DNA of 64,000 bases, taken from contig NC_019683.1 of the NCBI RefSeq assembly GCF_000316605.1, positions 2,774,036-2,838,035 on the forward strand, given 5' to 3'. A program made the translations under genes and the position numbers. The notes under the pieces are model-generated. The model had not been told where the DNA came from, made no database searches, and worked only from the letters and a program-made list of their open reading frames with translations. The stretch comes from [Leptolyngbya] sp. PCC 7376 (lineage in GTDB: Bacteria; Cyanobacteriota; Cyanobacteriia; Cyanobacteriales; MRBY01). This document shows, one piece after another, positions 34,426-43,127 of this stretch (its first letter is position 1; each line of letters begins with the position of its first letter).

Positions 34426-35233
34426 AGCCCTCCAGTTTGAATTTATGCGAAATGCCCTGGTGGCAGGGGTCTTGGTTAGTATTGCCTGCGGTATCGTCGG
34501 TACATTTGTCGTGGTCAACCGCATTGTCTTTATCAGTGGTGGTATTGCCCACGCGGCCTATGGTGGTATTGGTCTCGGCTACTTTTTTAGGTTCAATCCC
34601 GTCTGGGGGGCGATCGCCTTTGCATTACTCTCAGCGATGGGTATGGGCTGGGTAGAACAAAAAACCGAACAACGGAGTGACACCCTCATCGGCGTGATGT
34701 GGGCGATTGGCATGGCATTTGGCGTTATCCTAATTGACCTAACAGATGGCTACAAAGCAGGCCTTGAGAGTTATCTTTTCGGGAGTCTATTGGCTGTACC
34801 CCGCCAAGATCTCTGGCTGATGTTTGGTCTCGATGTGGTGATTATTACGCTCATTGCGTTGCTCTACAAAGAACTCCTTGCTATCTCCTTCGACCGCACC
34901 TATGCCACAACCCGCAATCTTCCAGTGGATGCGCTGTATCTTTTGCTCGTCGCTTTGATCGCTCTTACAGTGGTAATGGTGATGCAAATTGTCGGGCTGA
35001 TTATGGTGATCGCTCTCCTGACAATCCCTGCGGCGATCGCCGGACAATGGCGCACTGAAATCAAATCCATAATGGGCGTCTCTAGTCTGTTGGGCATGGC
35101 CTTTACAACCCTAGGTTTATGGATGTCCTATCGCTTTAACCTCACCTCAGGCGCTACGATTATTCTTATATGCGGTGCTAGCTATATCCTCAGTCTCGGC
35201 CTAAAAACCTACCGAAACCGACAATTTACCTAA
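34418..35233 (+). CDS. znuB: Zinc ABC transporter permease
   Basis: A 271-aa ABC-3 family membrane subunit with about eight helices. It shows the family motif SGGIAHAAYGGIGLGYFF near residues 40-58 and MQIVGLIMVIALLTIPAAIA near 190-208. It starts within the znuC coding end, so it is translationally coupled. It forms the pore of the high-affinity Zn2+ importer in the plasma membrane. Confidence 0.92.
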   Translation: MLEALQFEFMRNALVAGVLVSIACGIVGTFVVVNRIVFISGGIAHAAYGGIGLGYFFRFNPVWGAIAFALLSAMGMGWVEQKTEQRSDTLIGVMWAIGMAFGVILIDLTDGYKAGLESYLFGSLLAVPRQDLWLMFGLDVVIITLIALLYKELLAISFDRTYATTRNLPVDALYLLLVALIALTVVMVMQIVGLIMVIALLTIPAAIAGQWRTEIKSIMGVSSLLGMAFTTLGLWMSYRFNLTSGATIILICGASYILSLGLKTYRNRQFT

Positions 35234-35268
35234 ACAAACCGACTCACTCGCCCCAAACGCTGTGACCC

Positions 35269-35691
35269 ATGCCAAAGAAAACCACTAAAAACCAACAGAG
35301 AATTTTGGCGCTGCTTACTGATGCAGCAGGGGAAGTAAGTGCCCAAGATATTCATTTCCAAATCAAACAACAGGAACTACGCATTGGCCTAGCAACTGTC
35401 TATCGCACCCTAAAACGCCTAAAAATCGAAGGCAAAATCCAAGAACGGATCACCCCTGATGGCGAATCTTTCTACAGTACGATTAATGCCGTCGAACATC
35501 ACCATCACCATCTGAATTGCGTCAATTGTGGCGAATCCTACCCAATGGAAAGTTGCCCTCTGAGCCACAAAATTAGTGAATGGTGTAATGCCCAAAAATT
35601 TCAGGTTTACTATCACACCTTAGAATTTTTTGGACTGTGTGAAAACTGCCAAGACAATTACGATGATGCCGAGTGTTTGAGCGCTAATTGA
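35269..35691 (+). CDS. zur: Zinc uptake regulator, Fur family
   Basis: A 140-aa Fur-family repressor. It has an N-terminal winged helix (residues 10-80, with IGLATVYRTLKRLKIEGKI) and a dimerisation domain with VEHHHHHLNCVNCGE and a second Cys pair, GLCENCQDNYDD, the structural zinc site of the Zur/Fur type. Being the last gene of the znuACB operon behind a Zur box argues for Zur rather than Fur. Its last 34 bp overlap the convergent gamma-carbonic anhydrase gene. Confidence 0.88.
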   Translation: MPKKTTKNQQRILALLTDAAGEVSAQDIHFQIKQQELRIGLATVYRTLKRLKIEGKIQERITPDGESFYSTINAVEHHHHHLNCVNCGESYPMESCPLSHKISEWCNAQKFQVYYHTLEFFGLCENCQDNYDDAECLSAN

Positions 35692-36176
35692 TAATATTGC
35701 TCCGCATGGTGAATTAAGCCCTGAGCTTTAATATCATCAATATCCTTAATGCGCTTTGCTGGAACACCAACCATCAGCGATCGCCGTGGTACATCCTTTG
35801 TCACGACACAGCCCGCACCGATAATACTGCCTGCCCCAACGCGCACCCCATCCAGCACGATCGCCCCAATCCCAATCAGCGATCCTCTTTCAATATGGGC
35901 ACTGTGAATAACCGCTTTATGACCAACTGTCACATAATCCTCTAGTACTGTGAGTTTGCCGGGATCACCATGTAACACTGCCCCATCCTGAATATTCGTA
36001 TATTTGCCAAGCTCAATTCCTTCTAAATCGCCCCGCACAATTGCCCCATACCAAATACTCACACCCTCGGCGATCGCCACATTTCCCATCACCGTTGCAT
36101 TGTCCGCCACAAAAGCCGCCTGACTTAGATCAGGTTTACCTAGAGATACATTCGACCAAGACTGCTTCGACATCAC
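35658..36176 (-). CDS. Gamma-carbonic anhydrase-like hexapeptide protein
   Basis: A 172-aa left-handed beta-helix protein of the gamma-carbonic anhydrase/YrdA/PaaY family. The three metal-ligand histidines are in VLHGD and VGHKAVIH. It may hydrate CO2 using Zn2+ or Fe2+, though many family members lack proven activity. ATG 36176 or the Met directly after it starts the protein. The 3' end overlaps zur by 34 bp tail to tail, which could couple the expression of a zinc enzyme and the zinc repressor. Confidence 0.85.
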   Translation of the reverse strand: MMSKQSWSNVSLGKPDLSQAAFVADNATVMGNVAIAEGVSIWYGAIVRGDLEGIELGKYTNIQDGAVLHGDPGKLTVLEDYVTVGHKAVIHSAHIERGSLIGIGAIVLDGVRVGAGSIIGAGCVVTKDVPRRSLMVGVPAKRIKDIDDIKAQGLIHHAEQYYQLALKHSASS

Positions 36177-36246
36177 ATCAATCCCAATACCAACAGAAGT
36201 TTCAGTATCTTATTATGAAATTCCCCGTTTCCTAATTCCTTGAAAG

Positions 36247-36665
36247 ATGAAGCAGTACCAACAAGCCCTCCGCGTTAGAACCCAAGGTAAATCTCTCCAC
36301 ATGATTACCTCAAAAATCAATTCCTACGTCGCCGAATCAGGCATCACCACAGGGCTTTGCGTCGTCTTTGTCCGCCACACCTCCGCATCCTTAATCATTC
36401 AAGAAAATGCTGACCCTGATGTCCTCATCGACCTCGAAAACTTTATGGCCAAACTTGTCCCCGAAGATGGTCGTTCCTACATTCACAGCGCCGAAGGCCC
36501 GGATGATATGCCCGCCATATTCGTTCTATTCTCACTAAAACTGCTGAACAGATTCCCATCGCAGGTGGTCGTTTAGTGCTTGGAACATGGCAGGGCATTT
36601 ATCTCTGGGAACACCGTCAACGCAACCATAACCGCGAAATAGTCGTGCATATTTACGGCGAATAA
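36247..36665 (+). pseudogene. yjbQ: YjbQ-family protein with one-base frameshift
   Basis: A UPF0047/YjbQ-type gene. The first part, to about 36521, reads MKQYQQALRVRTQGKSLHMI... through FVRHTSASLIIQENADPDV and SYIHSAEGPDDMPA. One C is then missing after GCC near 36518. Restoring it gives HIRSILTKTAEQIPIAGGRL and VLGTWQGIYLWEHRQRNHNR, ending at TAA 36665. The corrected protein is 139 aa, the normal family length. As it stands the frame ends at 36576 with an unrelated tail. Either the gene is broken or the base is a sequencing error. E. coli YjbQ has weak thiamin-phosphate synthase activity. Confidence 0.85.
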
Positions 36666-36685
36666 ATCCGGTGCGTAAAAATAAA

Positions 36686-37897
36686 TCATCTGCGATTTAG
36701 TCGCAAAATCAACCAAGTAAATAGACTGGCGATCGCCCCAATCCCGAAGCTAATCCCACCAACGATCAAGATTCCGGTCGTATCGACATTAATATCTTGT
36801 TCTGGGGCAGCGGGAATCTCGATATATTCAGTCACGACGGAAACAGCGGTCGCGGCAAAGGCTGTACCGACCCCAATAATACCCACCCAGTTCTGAAAGG
36901 CTTGGTTTTGAGCTTCTTGGCGTTGATTACTTTCCGCGTTGTAGACTTCCACAACACCCCGCAAAGATTCAATAATTTCTTTGCGCAGCCGTAATCCAGC
37001 ACTAAGATTATTGTCGTCTTCTTCGAGCTGAGTTTGAAATTTTTCGACAGTCAGATCACTAAAATCCTGAAGAAAATTGAGTTCAATGGCTGGCTCAATC
37101 AGGAATTTATCGAGGCGATTTTGATAGTTTTTTAAGTTAATACCGATATTTTGACGCTGGATTCTCAAGCTCTCAATCGCAATATTATGCTGACTAACCA
37201 GGGAGAAGTTTTTAATAAAGTCATCTTTTAGAGACTCGAAATTTTCTAGATTGCCAAAGTCTTCTGCTTTGGGGAAAAAGTTGTCGTTGACGAGCTGTTT
37301 TTTGATCGCATGGGCTTGGTTATACGACCAAATAATTTTGTGTTGATAGCAGAGTAAATACAGCCATTTATAAAAATAATTAGGGAACTGATCTATTGCC
37401 ACTCGATCTGGAAAGAAGAGGATAAAGATATTTTCTTGGGCTGCTCGATCCTGCTGACAGAAGATATTTGCGTGGAAAAATTTGCCCGATTGGAAAGTAG
37501 GCAAAACACTGGATGACGTGAAGCTCTGATAAATGTCTTGGGCAAGTTCTTCTTGAATAGCATGGTTGCGATCTGAGCAAATACTCAATAGCACCCATGT
37601 TTTCCCAATATTGCCTTCTGTTTTAATCCCTTCGCGAAATTCTTGAAAACTAGAGATCGGTTTCTCACCGTCGTAGGTTCGATAGGAGCAACCCAGCATT
37701 AGAGCTTTTGTGTCACCGATATTTTGCCGTTGCCAAAAGGCTTCGAGATTGTTTGGGGCAAATGGAAAGTAGTTTTGGTCTGCTTGTTCTGCGGCTTCGG
37801 GTAGGCCCCACTGACGACGTTTTTCATCCCAATCACTAGTGTCTCCTTGGTGATAGGCAAACAGCAGCAATTGGGGATAGGTAATTAGAGATTGCAT
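36686..37897 (-). CDS. Membrane-anchored protein of the CHAT module
   Basis: A 403-aa protein of unknown family. Residues 1-330 are soluble, with a coiled-coil stretch at about 230-330 (LRIQRQNIGINLKNYQNRLD). The last ~70 residues contain two hydrophobic helices, WVGIIGVGTAFAATAVSVV and TGILIVGGISFGIGAIASLF, separated by an acidic loop, and end in basic LRLNRR. This looks like a cytoplasmic sensor or effector tied to the membrane at its C-terminus. Its start overlaps the preceding gene's stop by 13 bp, so they are coupled. The module's first gene is a TPR-CHAT protease. No function is assigned. Confidence 0.6.
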   Translation of the reverse strand: MQSLITYPQLLLFAYHQGDTSDWDEKRRQWGLPEAAEQADQNYFPFAPNNLEAFWQRQNIGDTKALMLGCSYRTYDGEKPISSFQEFREGIKTEGNIGKTWVLLSICSDRNHAIQEELAQDIYQSFTSSSVLPTFQSGKFFHANIFCQQDRAAQENIFILFFPDRVAIDQFPNYFYKWLYLLCYQHKIIWSYNQAHAIKKQLVNDNFFPKAEDFGNLENFESLKDDFIKNFSLVSQHNIAIESLRIQRQNIGINLKNYQNRLDKFLIEPAIELNFLQDFSDLTVEKFQTQLEEDDNNLSAGLRLRKEIIESLRGVVEVYNAESNQRQEAQNQAFQNWVGIIGVGTAFAATAVSVVTEYIEIPAAPEQDINVDTTGILIVGGISFGIGAIASLFTWLILRLNRR

Positions 37898-38358
37898 ATG
37901 CTGTCGCTATATTCGTAAGGGTCACTGTTGGGGTGGTTTTGTCTATAGGTCTCCCGATCTTCCTGGAGCTGAAGTAGTGGGTTATCACCATCAAAGAGTG
38001 TATTCAGTTTAGTGCTGAGTGCGATGGTTTGCTCCGCAGGGAGGGTAAAGTTTTCGAGGTCTTCATCACTGGCCTCATCTTCTGGTTTACCTGTGGGAAA
38101 ACCAACTTTATTTTTCACGGTCGTATCGTAGCGATCGAGCAATTGACCGAAATGATTTTGGTAAAGGCTGTAGAGGTTTTCGTCTTGTTTTAGGAAAGTG
38201 GCGATCTGCTGAAAAATATTGGCTTGTTCTGCCACCGGATCTGTCGCCAGTTGTTTAAGGGAAGCATTGAGGATATCCAGCTTGCCACCGTAGTCGCGGG
38301 GAATATCGAGGAGGGTTGCGATAATAGCTTGTTGTTTGAGGCGATCGCTGGCTTTCAT
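37885..38358 (-). CDS. Small acidic protein of the CHAT module
   Basis: A 157-aa soluble, acidic protein, probably helical (LKQQAIIATLLDIPRDYGGK; LATDPVAEQANIFQQIATFL). A low-complexity acidic stretch EDEASDEDLENF is near residue 95. No family is recognised. It lies 71 bp downstream of the CHAT gene and overlaps the next gene by 13 bp. It could be an adaptor, a substrate or a regulator of the CHAT protease; this is inference from position only. Confidence 0.55.
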   Translation of the reverse strand: MKASDRLKQQAIIATLLDIPRDYGGKLDILNASLKQLATDPVAEQANIFQQIATFLKQDENLYSLYQNHFGQLLDRYDTTVKNKVGFPTGKPEDEASDEDLENFTLPAEQTIALSTKLNTLFDGDNPLLQLQEDRETYRQNHPNSDPYEYSDSICNL

Positions 38359-38429
38359 GGGACTACGGGAAAGGGTCTTGGCTTGATTTTAGAAGATCTC
38401 TTCGGGGATCAAGGTGAAATAGTCAAAAA

Positions 38430-41207
38430 TCAACAACCTGTAATGGTGAAGCCAGCCCAATGGTAAGGATTAGAGTATTGAATTTTGTCGGGTTGTTCGC
38501 GGAGCTTGGTGATGCGTCGCCGCAAAATTATGGTGAATTTATCGTCTTCCCAGTGGCCGTCAAACTCTGTTGCCCAGTTTTCATACCAGTCGGCAAGGTC
38601 AGTATTTGTGGCAGCAGCGAGCCATGTCTGGGTTTGCTGGAGAGCAGTGGCTGGGGTGACATCGGCATTGCTGAGGAGTCGGCGGTAAAACTCGATCATC
38701 ATAATCGCGGCGGAGTTTTCGGGCACTGTCCAGAGGGTACTCAGAATATAACGAGTGCGATGGTATAGAAAGGCAGCACTAAAGCCGACAAATTCGTCGA
38801 TCAAGCTAGCGCTTCCGGTCACAGCGGTTTCACAGGCGGAGAGGGAAACGAGACTGTAGACGGGGAGTTCGGTTTGGAGCAATTCGCTCAGGGTTAATCG
38901 TTCGCCATCGTAGAGCACTAAACCCGATCTGGAATTTTGGGACAGATTGTATTCGCCATGTCCCGTGAAATGGACGAGGTTTTGCGGTTGGCTGAGGGCG
39001 TTAAGGGTTTGGGATTTAGTCGGTTCGGACAGGGATGTTTGGGGGGTCAGCAGTTGTTTAAGGATGGCGGCTTCGAGTTCGGAATAGAGGCCATAGTCAC
39101 CGCTGGCTTCGAGCAATAGGCGATTGGTAAAGGTGGGGCTAGTGTGGTGGTGCTGTTGGTTGAGGATGCCCTGTTTGATGCTAGGGAGGTGGGTGATACT
39201 GGGCAGTGTCTCGCCTGGCCATGCTTGGATAATGCAGGTGTGGAGCGGCAGTAAATGCAGATCACGGTGGGGAACGAGGATTAGGTTTTTACAATCGCGC
39301 AGGGCTGGCAACCATTGATCGAGCTGGAGGATTTGGCGCAGTTCGGTGAGACGGTCGGGTAAATGTTTTTGCCAGTCGGGTGGGACTTCGTGGCGCTGGA
39401 TTTTGCTTTTGCGGCTCTCTTGGTATTCGTCGTGCCATTTTTTGAGGAGAGCTTCAAGTTGGGTGACGGCTGTAAGGTCGCAAATTTGAGGGCGGAGAAG
39501 TTTTAAGCCTCCAGCAGAATCGTCGGGATGGAGGATAAAAGTGCTGAGCTGGACAGGGCTGAGATGCCAAAAGATTAGAGCTGTATCGGGTTGGTTCTGA
39601 TGAAGAAAATCACTGATGTCGTCAAAGCTAGGGCTGGAAATATCTTCGTAGCGGTTGTTATGGAGCCAATGGAGAGTAAGGGTTTTGCGATATTCGGCGC
39701 GGGTGAGGGCAGTAATGTGATCGGCGGGCTCGGTAGAGCGAGCAAGTTGATCGATCTCAAGCTGGTAGAGCGACGCAAATTTACGGGCAATAGTGATTTT
39801 CTGAGTTTCGCTGGAGATCTCGCGAAGGTAGGTCTCAAGGAGTTCGATGGCGATGGTACGGACGGTTGCTGCATTCTCTGTTTGGCCAGCGCCAACATAG
39901 GACTGACTCAGATCTTGTAAAACGTTTAGGCAAAGTTCTTTATTCGCTGAGGGAAGTGCTGGCGTTTCAATGCTGGGATTGAGGCGTTCAGGACGAAAGG
40001 GATGCTCACCACCACATAGAGAATCGAGAGCGAGATGATATGCTTCAATGCTCTGGTGATAACGATCTTTTGCATCAATAGTTCTGACTAGTTGTCGGGC
40101 GGTGTAGTAATGAACCTTGCCAATGGATTGATGGAGAGTTCCTGCGCCAATAGCATAATCAGGAGCATGGATGTCCAAAGAAATTAGACCTGTTTGCCAA
40201 TTGAGAATAGCGGCTTTCTCGCCATGAATCAGATATAGAGCAGAACCTTTATTTCCCCATGTAGGCCAAGAACTCGGCATAATTTCAAGAGACTTATTAT
40301 ATGAATCTATCCCTTCAGAAAATTGCGCCAATTCCACTAAAGCTCTTCCTTTTCCATTCCATGCTTGATAGTGATTGGGATTAATCTCAAGAGCTTTGTC
40401 GAAGCTGATGATCGCCTCTTCGTGCTTTCCTAATTTTTCTAAAGCATAGCCTCGTCCATAGGGTGTTTCGTCGTAATTAGGACTAATATCAAAGGCCTTA
40501 TCGAAACTTGTGATCGCCTCTTCATATCTCTCGCAAGCCAATAAAGCATTGCCTCGAGCCCCCCATGCTTCGTGGTAATTGGGATTAATCTCAAGAGCTT
40601 TATCGAAGCTGATGATCGCCTCTTCTTTTCTCCCTAAATCAGATAAAGCACTGCCTCGATTACGCCATGCTTGATAGTGATTAGGATTAATTTCGAGGGA
40701 TTTATCGTAACTAGTGATCGCCTCTTCTTTTCTCCCTAAATCAGATAAAGTACTGCCTCGGTTGTTCCATGTATCTTGGTCATCGGGATTAATCTCAAGG
40801 GCTTTATCATAACTAGTAATCGCCTCGTCTTTCTTACCTAAAGTAGATAAAGCGCTGCCTCGATTGTTCCATATATCTTGGTCGTTGGGATTAATCTCAA
40901 GGGCTTTATCATAACTGGCGATCGCTTCAATGAAACGGCCTGCTATGTGAAATTGATAACCTTGATTGAACCAGGCTTCAGCATCATTCGAGTCTTTCGG
41001 TTCTGGTATTTGCTCTGCCGAATTTTGTTTCGTGTTAGGAGAACTATTTATGTCTTTGTCTTGGGGTTGAGTGTCTGCTGTTACAGTCTGTTGTTGACGA
41101 GTGGCTAGCTGTCGCTCTATTTCCTGTTGCTGCTGCGCCAGTTGCCCCAGATCAAAACTCGGCGTTTCCTGTTGCTTTTTCTTGCGCCCAAACAACCAAC
41201 CAAACAT
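38430..41207 (-). CDS. TPR-CHAT domain protein (caspase-like protease)
   Basis: A 925-aa protein. After a basic start (MFGWLFGRKKKQQ) and a Gln-rich linker it has about eight 34-residue TPRs (residues about 75-345, each like EAITSYDKALEINPDDQDTW). A helical middle region follows, then a C-terminal CHAT domain with the caspase-like dyad His750 in HFTGHGEYN and Cys792 in SLSACETAVTG. CHAT domains are cysteine peptidases of the caspase/separase clan. The TPRs probably sense a partner and control the protease. The domain order is common in cyanobacteria, and its two small downstream genes are unusual. The TPR units are nearly identical at DNA level. Confidence 0.85.
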   Translation of the reverse strand: MFGWLFGRKKKQQETPSFDLGQLAQQQQEIERQLATRQQQTVTADTQPQDKDINSSPNTKQNSAEQIPEPKDSNDAEAWFNQGYQFHIAGRFIEAIASYDKALEINPNDQDIWNNRGSALSTLGKKDEAITSYDKALEINPDDQDTWNNRGSTLSDLGRKEEAITSYDKSLEINPNHYQAWRNRGSALSDLGRKEEAIISFDKALEINPNYHEAWGARGNALLACERYEEAITSFDKAFDISPNYDETPYGRGYALEKLGKHEEAIISFDKALEINPNHYQAWNGKGRALVELAQFSEGIDSYNKSLEIMPSSWPTWGNKGSALYLIHGEKAAILNWQTGLISLDIHAPDYAIGAGTLHQSIGKVHYYTARQLVRTIDAKDRYHQSIEAYHLALDSLCGGEHPFRPERLNPSIETPALPSANKELCLNVLQDLSQSYVGAGQTENAATVRTIAIELLETYLREISSETQKITIARKFASLYQLEIDQLARSTEPADHITALTRAEYRKTLTLHWLHNNRYEDISSPSFDDISDFLHQNQPDTALIFWHLSPVQLSTFILHPDDSAGGLKLLRPQICDLTAVTQLEALLKKWHDEYQESRKSKIQRHEVPPDWQKHLPDRLTELRQILQLDQWLPALRDCKNLILVPHRDLHLLPLHTCIIQAWPGETLPSITHLPSIKQGILNQQHHHTSPTFTNRLLLEASGDYGLYSELEAAILKQLLTPQTSLSEPTKSQTLNALSQPQNLVHFTGHGEYNLSQNSRSGLVLYDGERLTLSELLQTELPVYSLVSLSACETAVTGSASLIDEFVGFSAAFLYHRTRYILSTLWTVPENSAAIMMIEFYRRLLSNADVTPATALQQTQTWLAAATNTDLADWYENWATEFDGHWEDDKFTIILRRRITKLREQPDKIQYSNPYHWAGFTITGC
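40340..40960 (-). repeat. Tandem 102-bp DNA repeats coding for TPRs
   Basis: Near-identical units of about 102 bp (34 codons) run in tandem. Each contains sequence like GGATTAATCTCAAGGGCTTT. They encode the TPR array of the CHAT protein. High DNA identity implies recent expansion or homogenisation. Confidence 0.8.
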
Positions 41208-41498
41208 AATCGCCAGCTCAAGTAAAAATCGAACATTCTCGTCTTGGAGGAAAGGCAGGTTCTCGGTGCGCGCTGTAAAGCTCGAAGTTGCCTTATCCTG
41301 CGAACACCTTTCCCAAGGAAAGAATTTCCCTCAATCCTAATCAATTATTTGAGTTGGCCAGCATCCCCTAACAGAAAATCAACAAAATTATAAAGAGACA
41401 TTAACTATAGTCATTTCAAATAAATTTTAGAGACCATTCACGTCCTTCCTTGGGGAAGATGCCCGAAGGTTCGATCGGTTGCGCAACTCATCGAGAAC

Positions 41499-42911
41499 TC
41501 AATCCTTATTCGAAAGCTGCTCTATAACCGGAAAACTTTGAAGCGGTAGCCAAATAGAGAATGCGCTCCCCTCCCCAATTTTTGTGGTGAGTTCGAGACG
41601 ACCAGCATGTTTTCTCGTGACGATTTCATGGCTAATTGCTAACCCTAAACCCGTCCCTTTTCCTCGCGGTTTCGTCGTAAAAAATTCTTCGAAAATTCGT
41701 TGCCGCACTTTTTTCGGCATCCCATCGGCATTGTCACTAATTTTGACGCAAATCCAATCGCGGGACTCATTTAGACCATCAGAATCCAGCTCACTAAACT
41801 GCGTAAAAATATCCACTTGAATTTCAGGAATCCAAGCTGTTTCTGCGAGGAAATCTTGACGACTTAGTTTCTCTTCGAGAGCATCTAAAGCATTTGCTAA
41901 GAGATTGATAAATACTTGGCTGAGCTGACCCGAATAGCCCAAAATATCGGGCAAATTAGCTTCATAATTTCTAGTGATTTTAACCCGATGCTTTTTCGTG
42001 CGATTGTTGAGAATCAGCAACGTACTATCGAGACATTCTGGGAGCTTAATAAGCTGCTGTTTTGTTTCATCGATACGCGAAAAGTTACGGAGGCTCGTGA
42101 CAATTTCTATCATACGCACCGCACTAATTTCCACACTTTGCAAAATTTTCGGTAAATCTTCTTCGAGAAACTCTATCTCGATATCTTTTAAATAGTTGGC
42201 GATCATCACAGACGGTTGTGGCAACTCCGCTTGATACATTTTCACCAGCCCTAACAGATCATCAAAATAATTCTGCAAAAAACTCACATTGCCATGCACA
42301 CAATTCACCGGATTTCGGATTTCATGGGCAACCCCCGCCACCATCCGCCCCAGACTCGCCATTTTTTCTGTTTGCACCACATGGGCGTGGGTCTTTTCTT
42401 GTAATAATTCGTTCGTTAATTTGTGAATGTGAGACTGAGCATAAAGCACGAGCGGCACATCAATTAAGGCATACTTTCCATTTTCCCGTTGAACGACAAT
42501 CGGTTCATACATTTGCTCCCCTTCACGCTCTAGAGCAAACTGCGCCGCTTCCAGTACAGGAGTAGACTCTGGCAAAATATTGACCGGAAAATTATCCACG
42601 TTATAGAGCGTGGTAAGAGGACGTTTCAAAAACAGGTCAAGGGCATAGGGGCGACTCATCCGTTTCAAAAAACGTCGCCGCGAGACCATGCCATAAAACT
42701 CTTTGCCTTTTTTCAGAATAACGCCAGGAATGACTGTATCGTTTTCAAAGATCTTTAGCAGAATCTTCGTTAAATTCTTGACATCAACTGACTTCTTGTA
42801 AAGGGTGAGATCACGAAGGCTTGATTCGATGGTGAGCTTCGCTAAACTATCAGCATAGGTTGAAGAGAGATTACGTTTAGGGTCAGAAACCATCGGAAGT
42901 GTTAATAACAT
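41499..42911 (-). CDS. Sensor histidine kinase with CBS-like N-terminal region
   Basis: A 470-aa protein. Residues about 15-155 resemble a pair of CBS-like modules (GVILKKGKEFYGMVSRRRFL; PVLEAAQFALEREGEQMYEP). The kinase core follows, with the phospho-accepting His196 in MVAGVAHEIRNPVN, an N-box FINLLANALDALEE, a G1 box ISDNADGMPKKV and a G2 box GKGTGLGLAISHEI. No membrane segment is evident, so it is likely cytoplasmic. Its partner response regulator is not adjacent. Confidence 0.85.
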   Translation of the reverse strand: MLLTLPMVSDPKRNLSSTYADSLAKLTIESSLRDLTLYKKSVDVKNLTKILLKIFENDTVIPGVILKKGKEFYGMVSRRRFLKRMSRPYALDLFLKRPLTTLYNVDNFPVNILPESTPVLEAAQFALEREGEQMYEPIVVQRENGKYALIDVPLVLYAQSHIHKLTNELLQEKTHAHVVQTEKMASLGRMVAGVAHEIRNPVNCVHGNVSFLQNYFDDLLGLVKMYQAELPQPSVMIANYLKDIEIEFLEEDLPKILQSVEISAVRMIEIVTSLRNFSRIDETKQQLIKLPECLDSTLLILNNRTKKHRVKITRNYEANLPDILGYSGQLSQVFINLLANALDALEEKLSRQDFLAETAWIPEIQVDIFTQFSELDSDGLNESRDWICVKISDNADGMPKKVRQRIFEEFFTTKPRGKGTGLGLAISHEIVTRKHAGRLELTTKIGEGSAFSIWLPLQSFPVIEQLSNKD

Positions 42912-43127
42912 TCACTCAGAAAAAGTCTAGATTAAAGAAGAAATATTTGCACTGACAGACGAGCCTAAATCAATAACTGTAATACCTCCAAGCTAGGTTA
43001 ACGCTTTAATATTTGGAACAGTTTATGTGGCTGAGGATATTTCGTTAAATTCTTCTTAACTTGTAGAGCTAAATTCTAAACGTTAGTTTATTCAGCTTAT
43101 TCTCAAATTGATCAGGATAAAAAGGTC

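Noticed and set aside
40340-40960. Regular DNA repeats that might be read as a CRISPR array or satellite
   Set aside because: The unit is 102 bp and fully coding; it encodes 34-residue TPRs. There are no spacers.
36686-41207. Naming the CHAT unit as a CRISPR type III-E or gasdermin system
   Set aside because: No Cas gene, CRISPR array or gasdermin-like protein is seen; only the protease logic is shared.
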